Below are positions 57,019 through 64,000 of a DNA stretch of 64,000 nt, piece by piece. The DNA comes from Planctomycetia bacterium. Lineage in GTDB: Bacteria > Planctomycetota > Planctomycetia > Gemmatales > HRBIN36. The notes beneath the pieces are model-generated. The model did not search any database and was not told the DNA's origin. It saw nothing but the letters and a program-made list of their open reading frames with translations. The position numbers and the translations under genes were made by a program. Every line of letters begins with the position of its first letter. Position 1 is the first letter of the stretch. The stretch lies in the NCBI GenBank assembly GCA_016795155.1, contig JAEUIE010000015.1, positions 1 through 64,000 of the forward strand, in the 5' to 3' direction.

Positions 57019-58413
57019 ATGAAGAATCGTAAAGCAATTCCAGACAAAGGGCCGACTCTTACAACATGGGGGGCAACTCGAGCAGTATCGGGTTCCATGC
57101 ACATGCTGGCCACCGGGAAGCATCAAATACTCCTTGACTGCGGCTTGAATCTTGAGCCGAATAGCCAACGCAGAAATGATGAGTTCCCATTCGACCCTCG
57201 TGATATTGATGCTGTAGTTCTCAGTCATGCCCACCTGGATCATAGTGGCAATTTGCCGACCCTGGTGAAGCATGGTTTTCATGGGCCAATCTACTGCACA
57301 CCTGCAACTCAATCGCTTCTGTTTCCGTTGCTGGTTGATTCAGCCAAAGTGCAGACCCGTAAGATTTCGACATATCAGGGTGATAACTCTGTCCTTTACA
57401 ACGAATACGATGTTCATCAGACTTTAAAGCTGCTCAAGAGCATTCCGTATGATTGTCCATTAACACCCGTTGATGACGCGCAGTGCACCTTTCACGATGC
57501 AGGACATGTACTGGGTTCTGCACTGATTCATGTTCAATTCAGCAATGGCACCAGAGACAGGAGCCTTACATTTACAGGCGATCTGGGTCGCTTATCCTTT
57601 CCATTCCTCAAGCCAGTCAGTGCACTTCCTGAAAGTGATTTGATCGTCAGTGAAGCTACCTACGGAGGGCGCTTCCATGATAATCAACCTTCTCTGGAAT
57701 CCAAATTCGCATCAGTCGTACAGAGAACAATCGAACAGGGTGGCAAGGTTCTGATTCCCGCATTCAGCCTTGGACGGGTACAGTTGATTGTGCATACCCT
57801 GATGAAGTTGATCCGACAGGGTAAGCTGGATAAAGTTCCAATCTATGTTGACAGTCCTTTGGCAATTGAAATTCTGCAGATCATGAAAGAGCATCTTGAT
57901 CTTTTTGCTTCAAACATCAGTGATGTATGGAATACCAAAGAGGAGTTTCTTCAGGCCGATAATGTTCACTATGTTCTCGAAGCAAATGAGAGTACTGCGC
58001 TTGCTGAAGATGGTCAGCCATGCATTATCGTGGCGTCAAGTGGTATGGGTGAGGGTGGAAGAATCATCAATCATATGAAACATGCTATTGATGATTCTCG
58101 CTGTACCATCATTCTTGTCAGTCATCAATCTTCAGGTTCATTAGGCAGCCGATTGTTGCAACCGGGGCCGACCGTCAGGTTTGCTGGTCGTGAATGGAAC
58201 AAATGGGCAGAAGTGGTACAACTACAGGGGTTTTCAGGACATGCAGATCAGGGGGACTTGATGCAACTGCTGTTGCCCCATGTGGAGACAGGATCCCGAA
58301 TCAAACTGGTGCATGGCGAAGAAACATCCATGTTGGCCTTGCAATACGCATTAAATTCGGGTGACTCATCCCAGATTCAGATTGCAGAGACTGGAGAATG
58401 CGCAATAATTTGA
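57019..58413 (+). CDS. Beta-CASP metallo-beta-lactamase-fold nuclease
   Basis: About 464 residues from the ATG at 57019; a GTG at 56995 would add eight. The metallo-beta-lactamase core has the HxHxDH site in SHAHLDHSGNLP, then HDAGHVLGSALIHV and TGDLGR. The beta-CASP insert follows (about residues 200-380) with VDSPLAIEI and IVASSGMGEGGRI, and the C-terminal GFSGHADQGDL gives the final His. This matches the RNA-processing exonucleases related to the CPSF73 group. It lacks the KH domains of the archaeal proteins. It probably cleaves RNA 3' ends, but the substrate is not readable. Confidence 0.92.
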   Translation: MKNRKAIPDKGPTLTTWGATRAVSGSMHMLATGKHQILLDCGLNLEPNSQRRNDEFPFDPRDIDAVVLSHAHLDHSGNLPTLVKHGFHGPIYCTPATQSLLFPLLVDSAKVQTRKISTYQGDNSVLYNEYDVHQTLKLLKSIPYDCPLTPVDDAQCTFHDAGHVLGSALIHVQFSNGTRDRSLTFTGDLGRLSFPFLKPVSALPESDLIVSEATYGGRFHDNQPSLESKFASVVQRTIEQGGKVLIPAFSLGRVQLIVHTLMKLIRQGKLDKVPIYVDSPLAIEILQIMKEHLDLFASNISDVWNTKEEFLQADNVHYVLEANESTALAEDGQPCIIVASSGMGEGGRIINHMKHAIDDSRCTIILVSHQSSGSLGSRLLQPGPTVRFAGREWNKWAEVVQLQGFSGHADQGDLMQLLLPHVETGSRIKLVHGEETSMLALQYALNSGDSSQIQIAETGECAII

Positions 58414-58498
58414 ACAGGATAAGAGTGATAATTGTCCTTGCTACTTTTACGATGTATCTTACATTCAGGTCAAAGATTCCGCATATTATTGAGTTGCC

Positions 58499-59023
58499 AT
58501 GAAACGAGAAGATTGGATAGCGATACTTCAGAAAGTGCCCGAGAACTTACATGATCAAGTAGTTTTCTCGTTATCTACTGGAATTGACGTATATACGCAG
58601 CGATTGCTTCAGCAGGGTGAAGAAATGTTGTTGCTGCGAGGCCGACTTGGCGGTTCGGATGAAGGCGAACGAATCTTTATGATTCCATGGACTGAAATCA
58701 AACTTATGTTCTTCAGCAGGCCCGTTGAAGACGAGATTCTATTCAGGGTATTTGGTGATTTGATAGGTGGTGTGCGCAAATCGATGGCTGCCAAGGCTAA
58801 GAAGGATGAAGAGAACGAGGAAGCAGAAGAAATGGAAGAAGAAGCCAGGCCCATGCCAGTGAGGTTGCCGGCAGCAAGTGTACAAGCCATTGCAGATGCT
58901 TCACCCAAGAGTGGAGTCAGCATGGATGAATTACGTTCGCGATTGCTGCAACAACGCAGGCCGCCACCGAACACGCAAACTAATAAACCTGGGCCTGGCA
59001 CTAAATCGCAGGGTAAACACTAA
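58499..59023 (+). CDS. Small acidic protein, unknown
   Basis: Protein of 174 residues. Residues 1-95 form a possible Sm-like or PilZ-like beta domain (QGEEMLLLRGRLGGSDEGERIFMIPWTEIKLMFF), followed by a low-complexity linker (KDEENEEAEEMEEEARP) and a Pro/Gln-rich tail. The C-terminus contains a short helix MDELRSRLLQQRRPP that resembles a docking peptide. No family is recognised. It lies 6 bases upstream of the decarboxylase gene, so it is probably co-transcribed with it, and 85 bases after the beta-CASP gene. Confidence 0.7.
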   Translation: MKREDWIAILQKVPENLHDQVVFSLSTGIDVYTQRLLQQGEEMLLLRGRLGGSDEGERIFMIPWTEIKLMFFSRPVEDEILFRVFGDLIGGVRKSMAAKAKKDEENEEAEEMEEEARPMPVRLPAASVQAIADASPKSGVSMDELRSRLLQQRRPPPNTQTNKPGPGTKSQGKH

Positions 59024-59029
59024 TCAGCA

Positions 59030-60022
59030 ATGAAACCGGAACAGCAATCATACCCTGGTTTTGGCCAGGAATCGCCTATTCATAGTATTCAACCCGGCGG
59101 TGGTTGGGGTATGTCAGTTGAACTGTTATGGGGCAAGTTTCGTCGCTGGATATTGAAACGTTTCTGCAGAATGTATGTAACTGAGCAAGCTGCTTCCAGA
59201 CAAGGTGATTGCAGCACTTGTCCAGGCCGTGCACAGGGCTGTACCGGAGAAGTTATCGATTGCCGTGATCTCAAGTACTTCAATACCGTTTGCGGTTACT
59301 CATTTCCAGATCAGCAGCATCATCGTTTTGCCTGGCGTGAGAAACTGTTCTTCGCCAGATGGGGCTTGGCAGAACTTATTATGTTCACGCTGGGATGCAT
59401 GCTGGCATCCTGTGCAGTGGGTTTGTTGGCATATGCTGAAACACCGTATTGGCTAACCATCACCTTGTCTGTGCTTATATTCCTCTTTTGGCTTGAGATC
59501 ATCTGGTTCTTCCGTGACCCTCCGCGAAAGATCCCAGAGAATAATTTCGCTGTTGTTAGTCCAGCAGACGGCACCATCGTGGAAATTTCTGAAGTAGATG
59601 CTGAGGGCTTTCCTGAGGGTAAGGCATTCCGAATCGGTATTTTTCTTTCGGTATTTAACGTTCACATCAACCGTTCTCCGGTTACCGGAACCGTTACGAA
59701 GTTGCGGTATTTTCCTGGTCGCTTTCTCAATGCCATGAAGACTGTCTCCGCTCGTGTGAACGAGCAGTTATGGATCGATATGCAGCATGATCAACTGAAC
59801 TTTCCGTTACGGGTGACTCAAATATCCGGTGCACTGGCCAGGCGGATTGTCTGCGATTTGAAAACAGGGCAGAAAGTAATTAAGGGCCAGAAGTTTGGCA
59901 TGATCAAACTCGGATCGAGAACGGAATTGTATCTGCCACATAACCTGGATATTGATCTGCAGGTAAAAATCGGAGACAAGGTACGAGGTGGAAGTAGCGT
60001 ATTGCTGCACATCAAAAACTAA
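59030..60022 (+). CDS. psd: Phosphatidylserine decarboxylase (short type) with Cys cluster
   Basis: Makes phosphatidylethanolamine at the membrane; 330 residues. The proenzyme core starts at about residue 155 (WFFRDPPRKIPE, SPADGTIVEI, FLSVFNVHINRSP) and self-cleaves at Gly295-Ser296 in KLGSRTELYLP to give the pyruvoyl group, as in the archaeal-type Psd proteins. Two membrane helices lie at about 113-133 and 141-161. The N-terminal 100 residues have five cysteines (61, 64, 71, 78 and 88), a CxxC-type cluster that is not part of the standard enzyme. Its 3' end overlaps the U32 gene by 4 bases. Confidence 0.88.
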   Translation: MKPEQQSYPGFGQESPIHSIQPGGGWGMSVELLWGKFRRWILKRFCRMYVTEQAASRQGDCSTCPGRAQGCTGEVIDCRDLKYFNTVCGYSFPDQQHHRFAWREKLFFARWGLAELIMFTLGCMLASCAVGLLAYAETPYWLTITLSVLIFLFWLEIIWFFRDPPRKIPENNFAVVSPADGTIVEISEVDAEGFPEGKAFRIGIFLSVFNVHINRSPVTGTVTKLRYFPGRFLNAMKTVSARVNEQLWIDMQHDQLNFPLRVTQISGALARRIVCDLKTGQKVIKGQKFGMIKLGSRTELYLPHNLDIDLQVKIGDKVRGGSSVLLHIKN

Positions 60023-62580
60023 ACCAGTTGCAATGTGCCGCGGGTAACTCCGAGTTGTTGAGTTGCTTTCAGTTTCTGCCAGGCATGCTTGCCATCTTCT
60101 CTGCCATGCAGAATATTGAAATAGGTTTCGAGCAGGGTCTCCAGTTGTTCGTGGGTTTCGTGCAGTAGTTCAATCCTGAATTGTCTGACTCCCAGCTTGA
60201 TCATTGAGGGGATATATTCTGCTGCTGATTGTGGCACATCGTGATACACCGTGTTCCGACAACCGGCATCAGCCATCACAGGGAACCTTGCTCCCAGGTG
60301 ATCTTTCAATTCAACCCGATGCCGATCACACGGTCTCCCGCAATCACGCCAGTCTTTACCCTGCGAAAGCAGTGCAGCAAATACGCAGTGCTCATTATGG
60401 AACATGGGCATGTGATAATGCACAACCACTTCAAACCATTCCGGCCTGACTCGCTGCAATAACGACTGTATCTGCACCCAGTTGAGATCGTAACCAGGCG
60501 TAATGCGCTGGAGTTGTTGTTTGAGATACCAGTGTGTAGTTGCGTCATTGACGATGTTGAGAGAAAAGTCGCCAATGATTGGTATGTGAGCAGCATATCG
60601 TTTGAAATAGGCTATACTTGAAAGGTTTCTAGCCAAAATCACATCAGGTTGATAACTTGCAATCAACCTCAGCCAGCTTTCTTCACCAGGCTTGATGACA
60701 CGAAGAGTCGCGACACCGATGCGGATATCCGCAATCCGTGCCTGTTGAATTGCATCACGATACTTTCTGATATCTTCAAAGTCACAATACACGATCGCGG
60801 GTTTATGGTCTGGATGAGAACTGATGTACTCCACAACCATACCGAGTTGTTCCAGAGAACGAATCAGTAGGCATAATTGAGCATCAGGGTGTGTCTGTAA
60901 GGGTTGAAATGAGTTAAATAGCTGTTGACGCCATTCAGCTAGTCGCTTCTTCATTGGAATGACACTAATCTGGTGAGGCTTATTCTTCATTTCACGATTT
61001 AACAGCAATTGAACCACAGCTTGTCTGCGTAATTCGTTCAGTACACTTTTGGGAAGCATGACGTTATCGGGCAGATCAAGCTTCAGTCCTTCGAGTTTGT
61101 ATGGCGTATCGCCCAGGCGAGAAAGCTGATCAAACACCACTGGGCGTGCGGTAGGGTGTTTCTGCGCCAGTGTGAGTGGCCCTGGCCAAGTGGCTGATGC
61201 AGATTCCACATCGTCAGTGGTTAAGGTTAATTTTACATATGAGTTTAATCTGCCTTCGAGATGAGCATGAACCCTATTTCGCTCTATGGGCTTATCTCTT
61301 GCAAAGCTCTTTTCGAGTTTCTTGCGTAGTGCTGGATCATCTGTCTTCCAGACAATGGTGCCTGCTGCTATATGACTGATATTAATTGATTCACGATCAA
61401 ATTGGAGTTCAACAAGATCGCTTCTTCTCGCATGGGGGTTTAGTATCTTCCATACCCGTCCCCCGGTTTCATTTTCTTCAGGTTTACCTTCATCAAAAAC
61501 CACACCATCGCCAGGTTTGACGAGCCAATCAGTAGGGATACTGGCATCTGACAATTGAACAACAACGCCATGAGATGTTGTTCCAAGCACATTGCCTATC
61601 CTGACGCCTCGTTTCTTGGGAGATCGTCCAGGCACCAGTGTCTGGTGATTGATGCCAGTAAGAAAGCCGTGTGATAACCCGCGTGAAAATGTTTGTTCCA
61701 GCTCTAGAACTTCTTGACGTGTCAGTACGTCCTGAATTGTGGTAGCCGTGCTCGATTTATCCTCTTGAACAATGCTGTCAATGGCCTTGCGATAGGCTTT
61801 AACTGTCGCAGCAACATAGTCAGGCTGTTTTAGCCGCCCCTCGATTTTCAAGCTAACCACACCGTGTTGTGCCAGCGATTGAACGAGATCATAGGCAGCC
61901 AGGTCTTGCGGGCTGAGTAGATAGGATTTCGCATTCAGTTCTCGATGTTTGCCATCAACATAAAGATCATATGGCATGCGACACGCCTGGGCACATTGTC
62001 CGCGATTGGCGCTTCGCCCGCCAAGGGTTTCGGAAGTCAAACACTGCCCACTGTAGGCGACACAGAGGGCGCCATGCACAAATACTTCGATTGGTATATC
62101 TGATGCATGATGCACTTTGCTGATTTCAGCAATTGAGAGTTCCCTGGCTAATATCACTCGCTGAATATCCAGAGACTTCACCAGGCTAATACCCAATGAA
62201 TCAGTCAGCGACATTTGCGTTGATGCGTGTACATGAAGTGCAGGCATCAATTGCTTCAAAGCCCATGCCAGGCCAACGTCCTGCACGATGACTGCATCGG
62301 TTTCTGCAAGTTGGATGCGTTCCAGCAACTCGAGAACTGCTTCGAATTCATCAGAAAAGATAAGAATGTTGAAGGTGACATACCCTTTAACTCCCCGTTC
62401 ATGGAGATAGTTCATCAGCTTGGGTAATTCATCAGGTTCGAAATTATGGGCACGATGACGGGCGTTAAAGGTTGTCAAACCGAAATAGACAGCATCCGCA
62501 CCATTTGCCACCGCTGCCTTGATGCAATCCCAATCGCCTGCAGGGGCAAGCAGTTCAGGCTTATGTGCAGATGCGGGCAT
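60019..62580 (-). CDS. U32 family protein, RlhA-like
   Basis: Protein of 853 residues. The N-terminal half is the U32 peptidase-type TIM barrel (ELLAPAGDWDCIKAAVANGADAVYFG, VFVHGALCVAYSGQC, NRGQCAQACRMPYDLYVDG, SLKIEGRLKQPDYVA). The C-terminal half has DUF3656-like and tail domains ending in HNEHCVFAALLSQG and DCGRPCDRH. The architecture and Cys pattern are close to RlhA (YdcP), which hydroxylates 23S rRNA C2501, and to UbiU/TrhP relatives that bind Fe-S. The assignment between these is not settled; RNA hydroxylation is favoured because of the long C-terminal domain. It is convergent with psd, overlapping by 4 bases. Confidence 0.86.
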   Translation of the reverse strand: MPASAHKPELLAPAGDWDCIKAAVANGADAVYFGLTTFNARHRAHNFEPDELPKLMNYLHERGVKGYVTFNILIFSDEFEAVLELLERIQLAETDAVIVQDVGLAWALKQLMPALHVHASTQMSLTDSLGISLVKSLDIQRVILARELSIAEISKVHHASDIPIEVFVHGALCVAYSGQCLTSETLGGRSANRGQCAQACRMPYDLYVDGKHRELNAKSYLLSPQDLAAYDLVQSLAQHGVVSLKIEGRLKQPDYVAATVKAYRKAIDSIVQEDKSSTATTIQDVLTRQEVLELEQTFSRGLSHGFLTGINHQTLVPGRSPKKRGVRIGNVLGTTSHGVVVQLSDASIPTDWLVKPGDGVVFDEGKPEENETGGRVWKILNPHARRSDLVELQFDRESINISHIAAGTIVWKTDDPALRKKLEKSFARDKPIERNRVHAHLEGRLNSYVKLTLTTDDVESASATWPGPLTLAQKHPTARPVVFDQLSRLGDTPYKLEGLKLDLPDNVMLPKSVLNELRRQAVVQLLLNREMKNKPHQISVIPMKKRLAEWRQQLFNSFQPLQTHPDAQLCLLIRSLEQLGMVVEYISSHPDHKPAIVYCDFEDIRKYRDAIQQARIADIRIGVATLRVIKPGEESWLRLIASYQPDVILARNLSSIAYFKRYAAHIPIIGDFSLNIVNDATTHWYLKQQLQRITPGYDLNWVQIQSLLQRVRPEWFEVVVHYHMPMFHNEHCVFAALLSQGKDWRDCGRPCDRHRVELKDHLGARFPVMADAGCRNTVYHDVPQSAAEYIPSMIKLGVRQFRIELLHETHEQLETLLETYFNILHGREDGKHAWQKLKATQQLGVTRGTLQLV

Positions 62581-62595
62581 GTGATAAACGTGGTT

Positions 62596-63276
62596 TTATG
62601 ATGATCTGCGCGGGGTATTGGCCTGCGCCAATTTGAGTACTTCGTAAACCAGCTTGTTAATGCCCAGGGCTGCTTCACCAATGCGGTGTGCCAACATATA
62701 AGCTGGTGTTGTTACTATCTTCTGATCAGCATCAATCACAACATCATCCACAGGGCAACTGATGTGCTCGGCTCCCATGGCTTCAAGGTGATTAGCGGTT
62801 TCTGGATCAGTTCCGATGGTGAGTCGTGGTGAGCCGTTCATACCGAGTACTTTGGCAAGTATCACCGGAGCGATGCAGATTGCACCAATGGGCTTGCCGG
62901 CCCGGTTGATAGCGATGAGGAATTTACGAAGAGCCGGATCTACTTCACAATTGGCATTCCTGGTTGCGTAATCACAAAGATTCTTGGCCGCGCCGTAGCC
63001 TCCAGGGAGAATGACGGCATCGAATTCGTGTGGATCTGCCTTTGCCAAGTCACTGATATTGCCACGCACGATTCGGGCCGCTTCAATCATGACATTGCGT
63101 TCTGCATGCTCAGGTGTTTTGCTTACGTGGTTTATTGGCTTAAAATTTTTGTCAGGAGCAAGGCATTGTACCTGGACTCCAACCTTATCGAGGGCAATCA
63201 AAGTCAGAACTGTTTCGTAAATTTCGCTACCATCGTATACCCCTGCTCCACTGAGAATGACTGCCACGCGCAACAT
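62596..63276 (-). CDS. elbB: Isoprenoid biosynthesis glyoxalase ElbB
   Basis: DJ-1/PfpI-fold protein of 226 residues. The start VAVILSGAGVYDGSEIYETV and the middle DAVILPGGYGAAKNLCD, IGAICIAPVILA and ISCPVDDVVID are diagnostic of ElbB (ES1). The nucleophile is the Cys in AICIAPVIL. AGGAG lies 7 bases before the ATG. In E. coli it has glyoxalase III-type activity and genetic links to isoprenoid synthesis. The U32 gene begins 15 bases downstream on the same strand, so the two are probably co-transcribed. Confidence 0.92.
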   Translation of the reverse strand: MLRVAVILSGAGVYDGSEIYETVLTLIALDKVGVQVQCLAPDKNFKPINHVSKTPEHAERNVMIEAARIVRGNISDLAKADPHEFDAVILPGGYGAAKNLCDYATRNANCEVDPALRKFLIAINRAGKPIGAICIAPVILAKVLGMNGSPRLTIGTDPETANHLEAMGAEHISCPVDDVVIDADQKIVTTPAYMLAHRIGEAALGINKLVYEVLKLAQANTPRRSS

Positions 63277-63464
63277 GATCTCGCTCCTGCCAGATATCCT
63301 ATTACGATATCAACAAGCAATAGATCGCAACAGTCTTTTTCTCTATCAATTGAAATGCATCCGATTCTTGGTAGTACTATTACAACCCGCCGCTACCCAT
63401 TGTCAGCCTGTGTCTGTACAGGTAGCAAGAACAGTACATACGCAATCAGTTCAGAAGGAATGAC

Positions 63465-63902
63465 ATGCCTGTGAATGCCTACCCACCCGGAACCAAGACT
63501 GTTTTGGTAGTCGATGACGACCACGATATTCTTTTTGCAATACGTGCTGCCGTGGAAAGTCGTGGCTACCGTGTAATTACCGCAAGTGATGGTAATGCTG
63601 GCCTGAATGTCGCGGAACGTGAACGCCCGGATATGGTCATTGTCGACATGATGATGCCCAAAAAGAGCGGCTTCCTTGTGCTGGAAAGACTCAAGGCAAA
63701 AGGCCGGGACTGGACTCCCAAGATGATCATGATCACCGCCAACGAAGGTGGCAGGCATCGTGCTTATGCAGAGATGCTGGGAGTAGACGAATACCTGAGA
63801 AAGCCATTTTCGATGGATAAACTTCTGGACAGCGTGAAAAAACACTGTCCACTGGAAACTGTAGACACGACTCCCGCACCTACAGAAAGTGAATCACCCT
63901 GA
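63465..63902 (+). CDS. Single-domain response regulator
   Basis: CheY-like receiver of 145 residues with no output domain. Acidic pocket Asp17-Asp19 in LVVDDDH, phospho-acceptor Asp61 in VIVDMMMPKKSG, Thr91 in MITANEGG and Lys113 in YLRKPFSM are all present. AAGGA is upstream of the ATG (5-base spacing). The C-terminal 20 residues (CPLETVDTTPAPTESESP) are a flexible tail. No sensor kinase gene is nearby, so it probably works with a partner elsewhere. It is divergent from elbB, with 188 bases between that show no clear element. Confidence 0.93.
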   Translation: MPVNAYPPGTKTVLVVDDDHDILFAIRAAVESRGYRVITASDGNAGLNVAERERPDMVIVDMMMPKKSGFLVLERLKAKGRDWTPKMIMITANEGGRHRAYAEMLGVDEYLRKPFSMDKLLDSVKKHCPLETVDTTPAPTESESP

Positions 63903-63938
63903 TGATGGTAAGTATTACATCCGGAAACAATTACGAGG

Positions 63939-64000
63939 CTACAGAAGTTTGAGTTTTGTTATCCTGCCTGTCTGCACCCACTCTACCACGTAGATGTTCC
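63939..64000 (-). CDS. C-terminus of an NHL / 6-bladed propeller protein, cut by window edge
   Basis: On the minus strand the frame ending in TAG at 63939-63941 encodes NIYVVEWVQTGRITKLKLL before the stop. A G-N-(I/L)-(Y/F)-V-x-E-W pattern with GR(V/I)TKL near the end is typical of the last blade of NHL-repeat or 6-bladed beta-propeller proteins. The remainder lies outside the window. It is convergent with the response regulator, 36 bases apart. Confidence 0.5.
   Translation of the reverse strand, partial: NIYVVEWVQTGRITKLKLL

Overview
The window looks like chromosomal DNA from a planctomycete, most likely of the Gemmatales/Gemmataceae type with moderate GC. This is inferred from gene content: a double-length UvrA of 2,311 residues, a Tat-exported Gfo/Idh oxidoreductase next to an exported sugar-phosphate isomerase, a transmembrane Ser/Thr kinase, a DUF1844 protein, an ECF sigma/anti-sigma pair, large orphan proteins and a 6-bladed/NHL propeller end. 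No rRNA or tRNA genes, CRISPR array or prophage were seen, and no gene-free stretch exceeds 300 bases.

Layout. 1-5.7 kb (minus): start of a truncated transposase, a PLP aminotransferase, a Gfo/Idh oxidoreductase, a sugar isomerase, a tiny membrane protein, and an exported S9 peptidase with a clear terminator. 5.8-9 kb: a GT87-type membrane protein, then convergent aguA-aguB for agmatine to putrescine. 9.1-16.1 kb: the giant tandem uvrA. 16.3-19.3 kb: sigma factor, its probable membrane anti-sigma and an aminotransferase. 19.4-23.7 kb: moaB, a one-pass membrane protein, a YCF48-like propeller, a DinB-fold protein and an AT-richer orphan carrying an RHxxxH motif as in HEPN ribonucleases. 23.7-28.1 kb: metH (interrupted in frame by a palindromic repeat) divergent from an RluA-type pseudouridine synthase. 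28.1-28.3 kb: an unusually long convergent gap that can fold into a branched RNA.

28.3-40.7 kb is one minus-strand run of nine tightly spaced genes: ABC ATPase, ABC-2 permease, a 650-residue membrane-anchored orphan, ispD, manA, two internally duplicated ABC-2 permeases, a PfkB kinase and a ROK kinase. It mixes an export machine with sugar-phosphate and isoprenoid precursor enzymes. 41-52 kb (mostly plus): nadC-birA (coupled), DUF1844 (convergent), a HEAT-repeat protein, a 1,319-residue orphan, pyrG and a Ser/Thr kinase. 51.5-56.9 kb (minus): photolyase, aconitase, aminotransferase. 57-64 kb: a beta-CASP nuclease, a small acidic protein, a phosphatidylserine decarboxylase with an extra Cys cluster, a U32/RlhA-like protein, elbB, a response regulator and the tail of a propeller protein.

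Convergent gene pairs here usually overlap or lie within about 10 bases (36 at the right edge), so the 225-base gap at 28107-28331 stands out. The items most worth following up are that gap, the uvrA C-terminal repeat module, the HEPN-like orphan, the nine-gene ABC run and the repeat translated inside metH.
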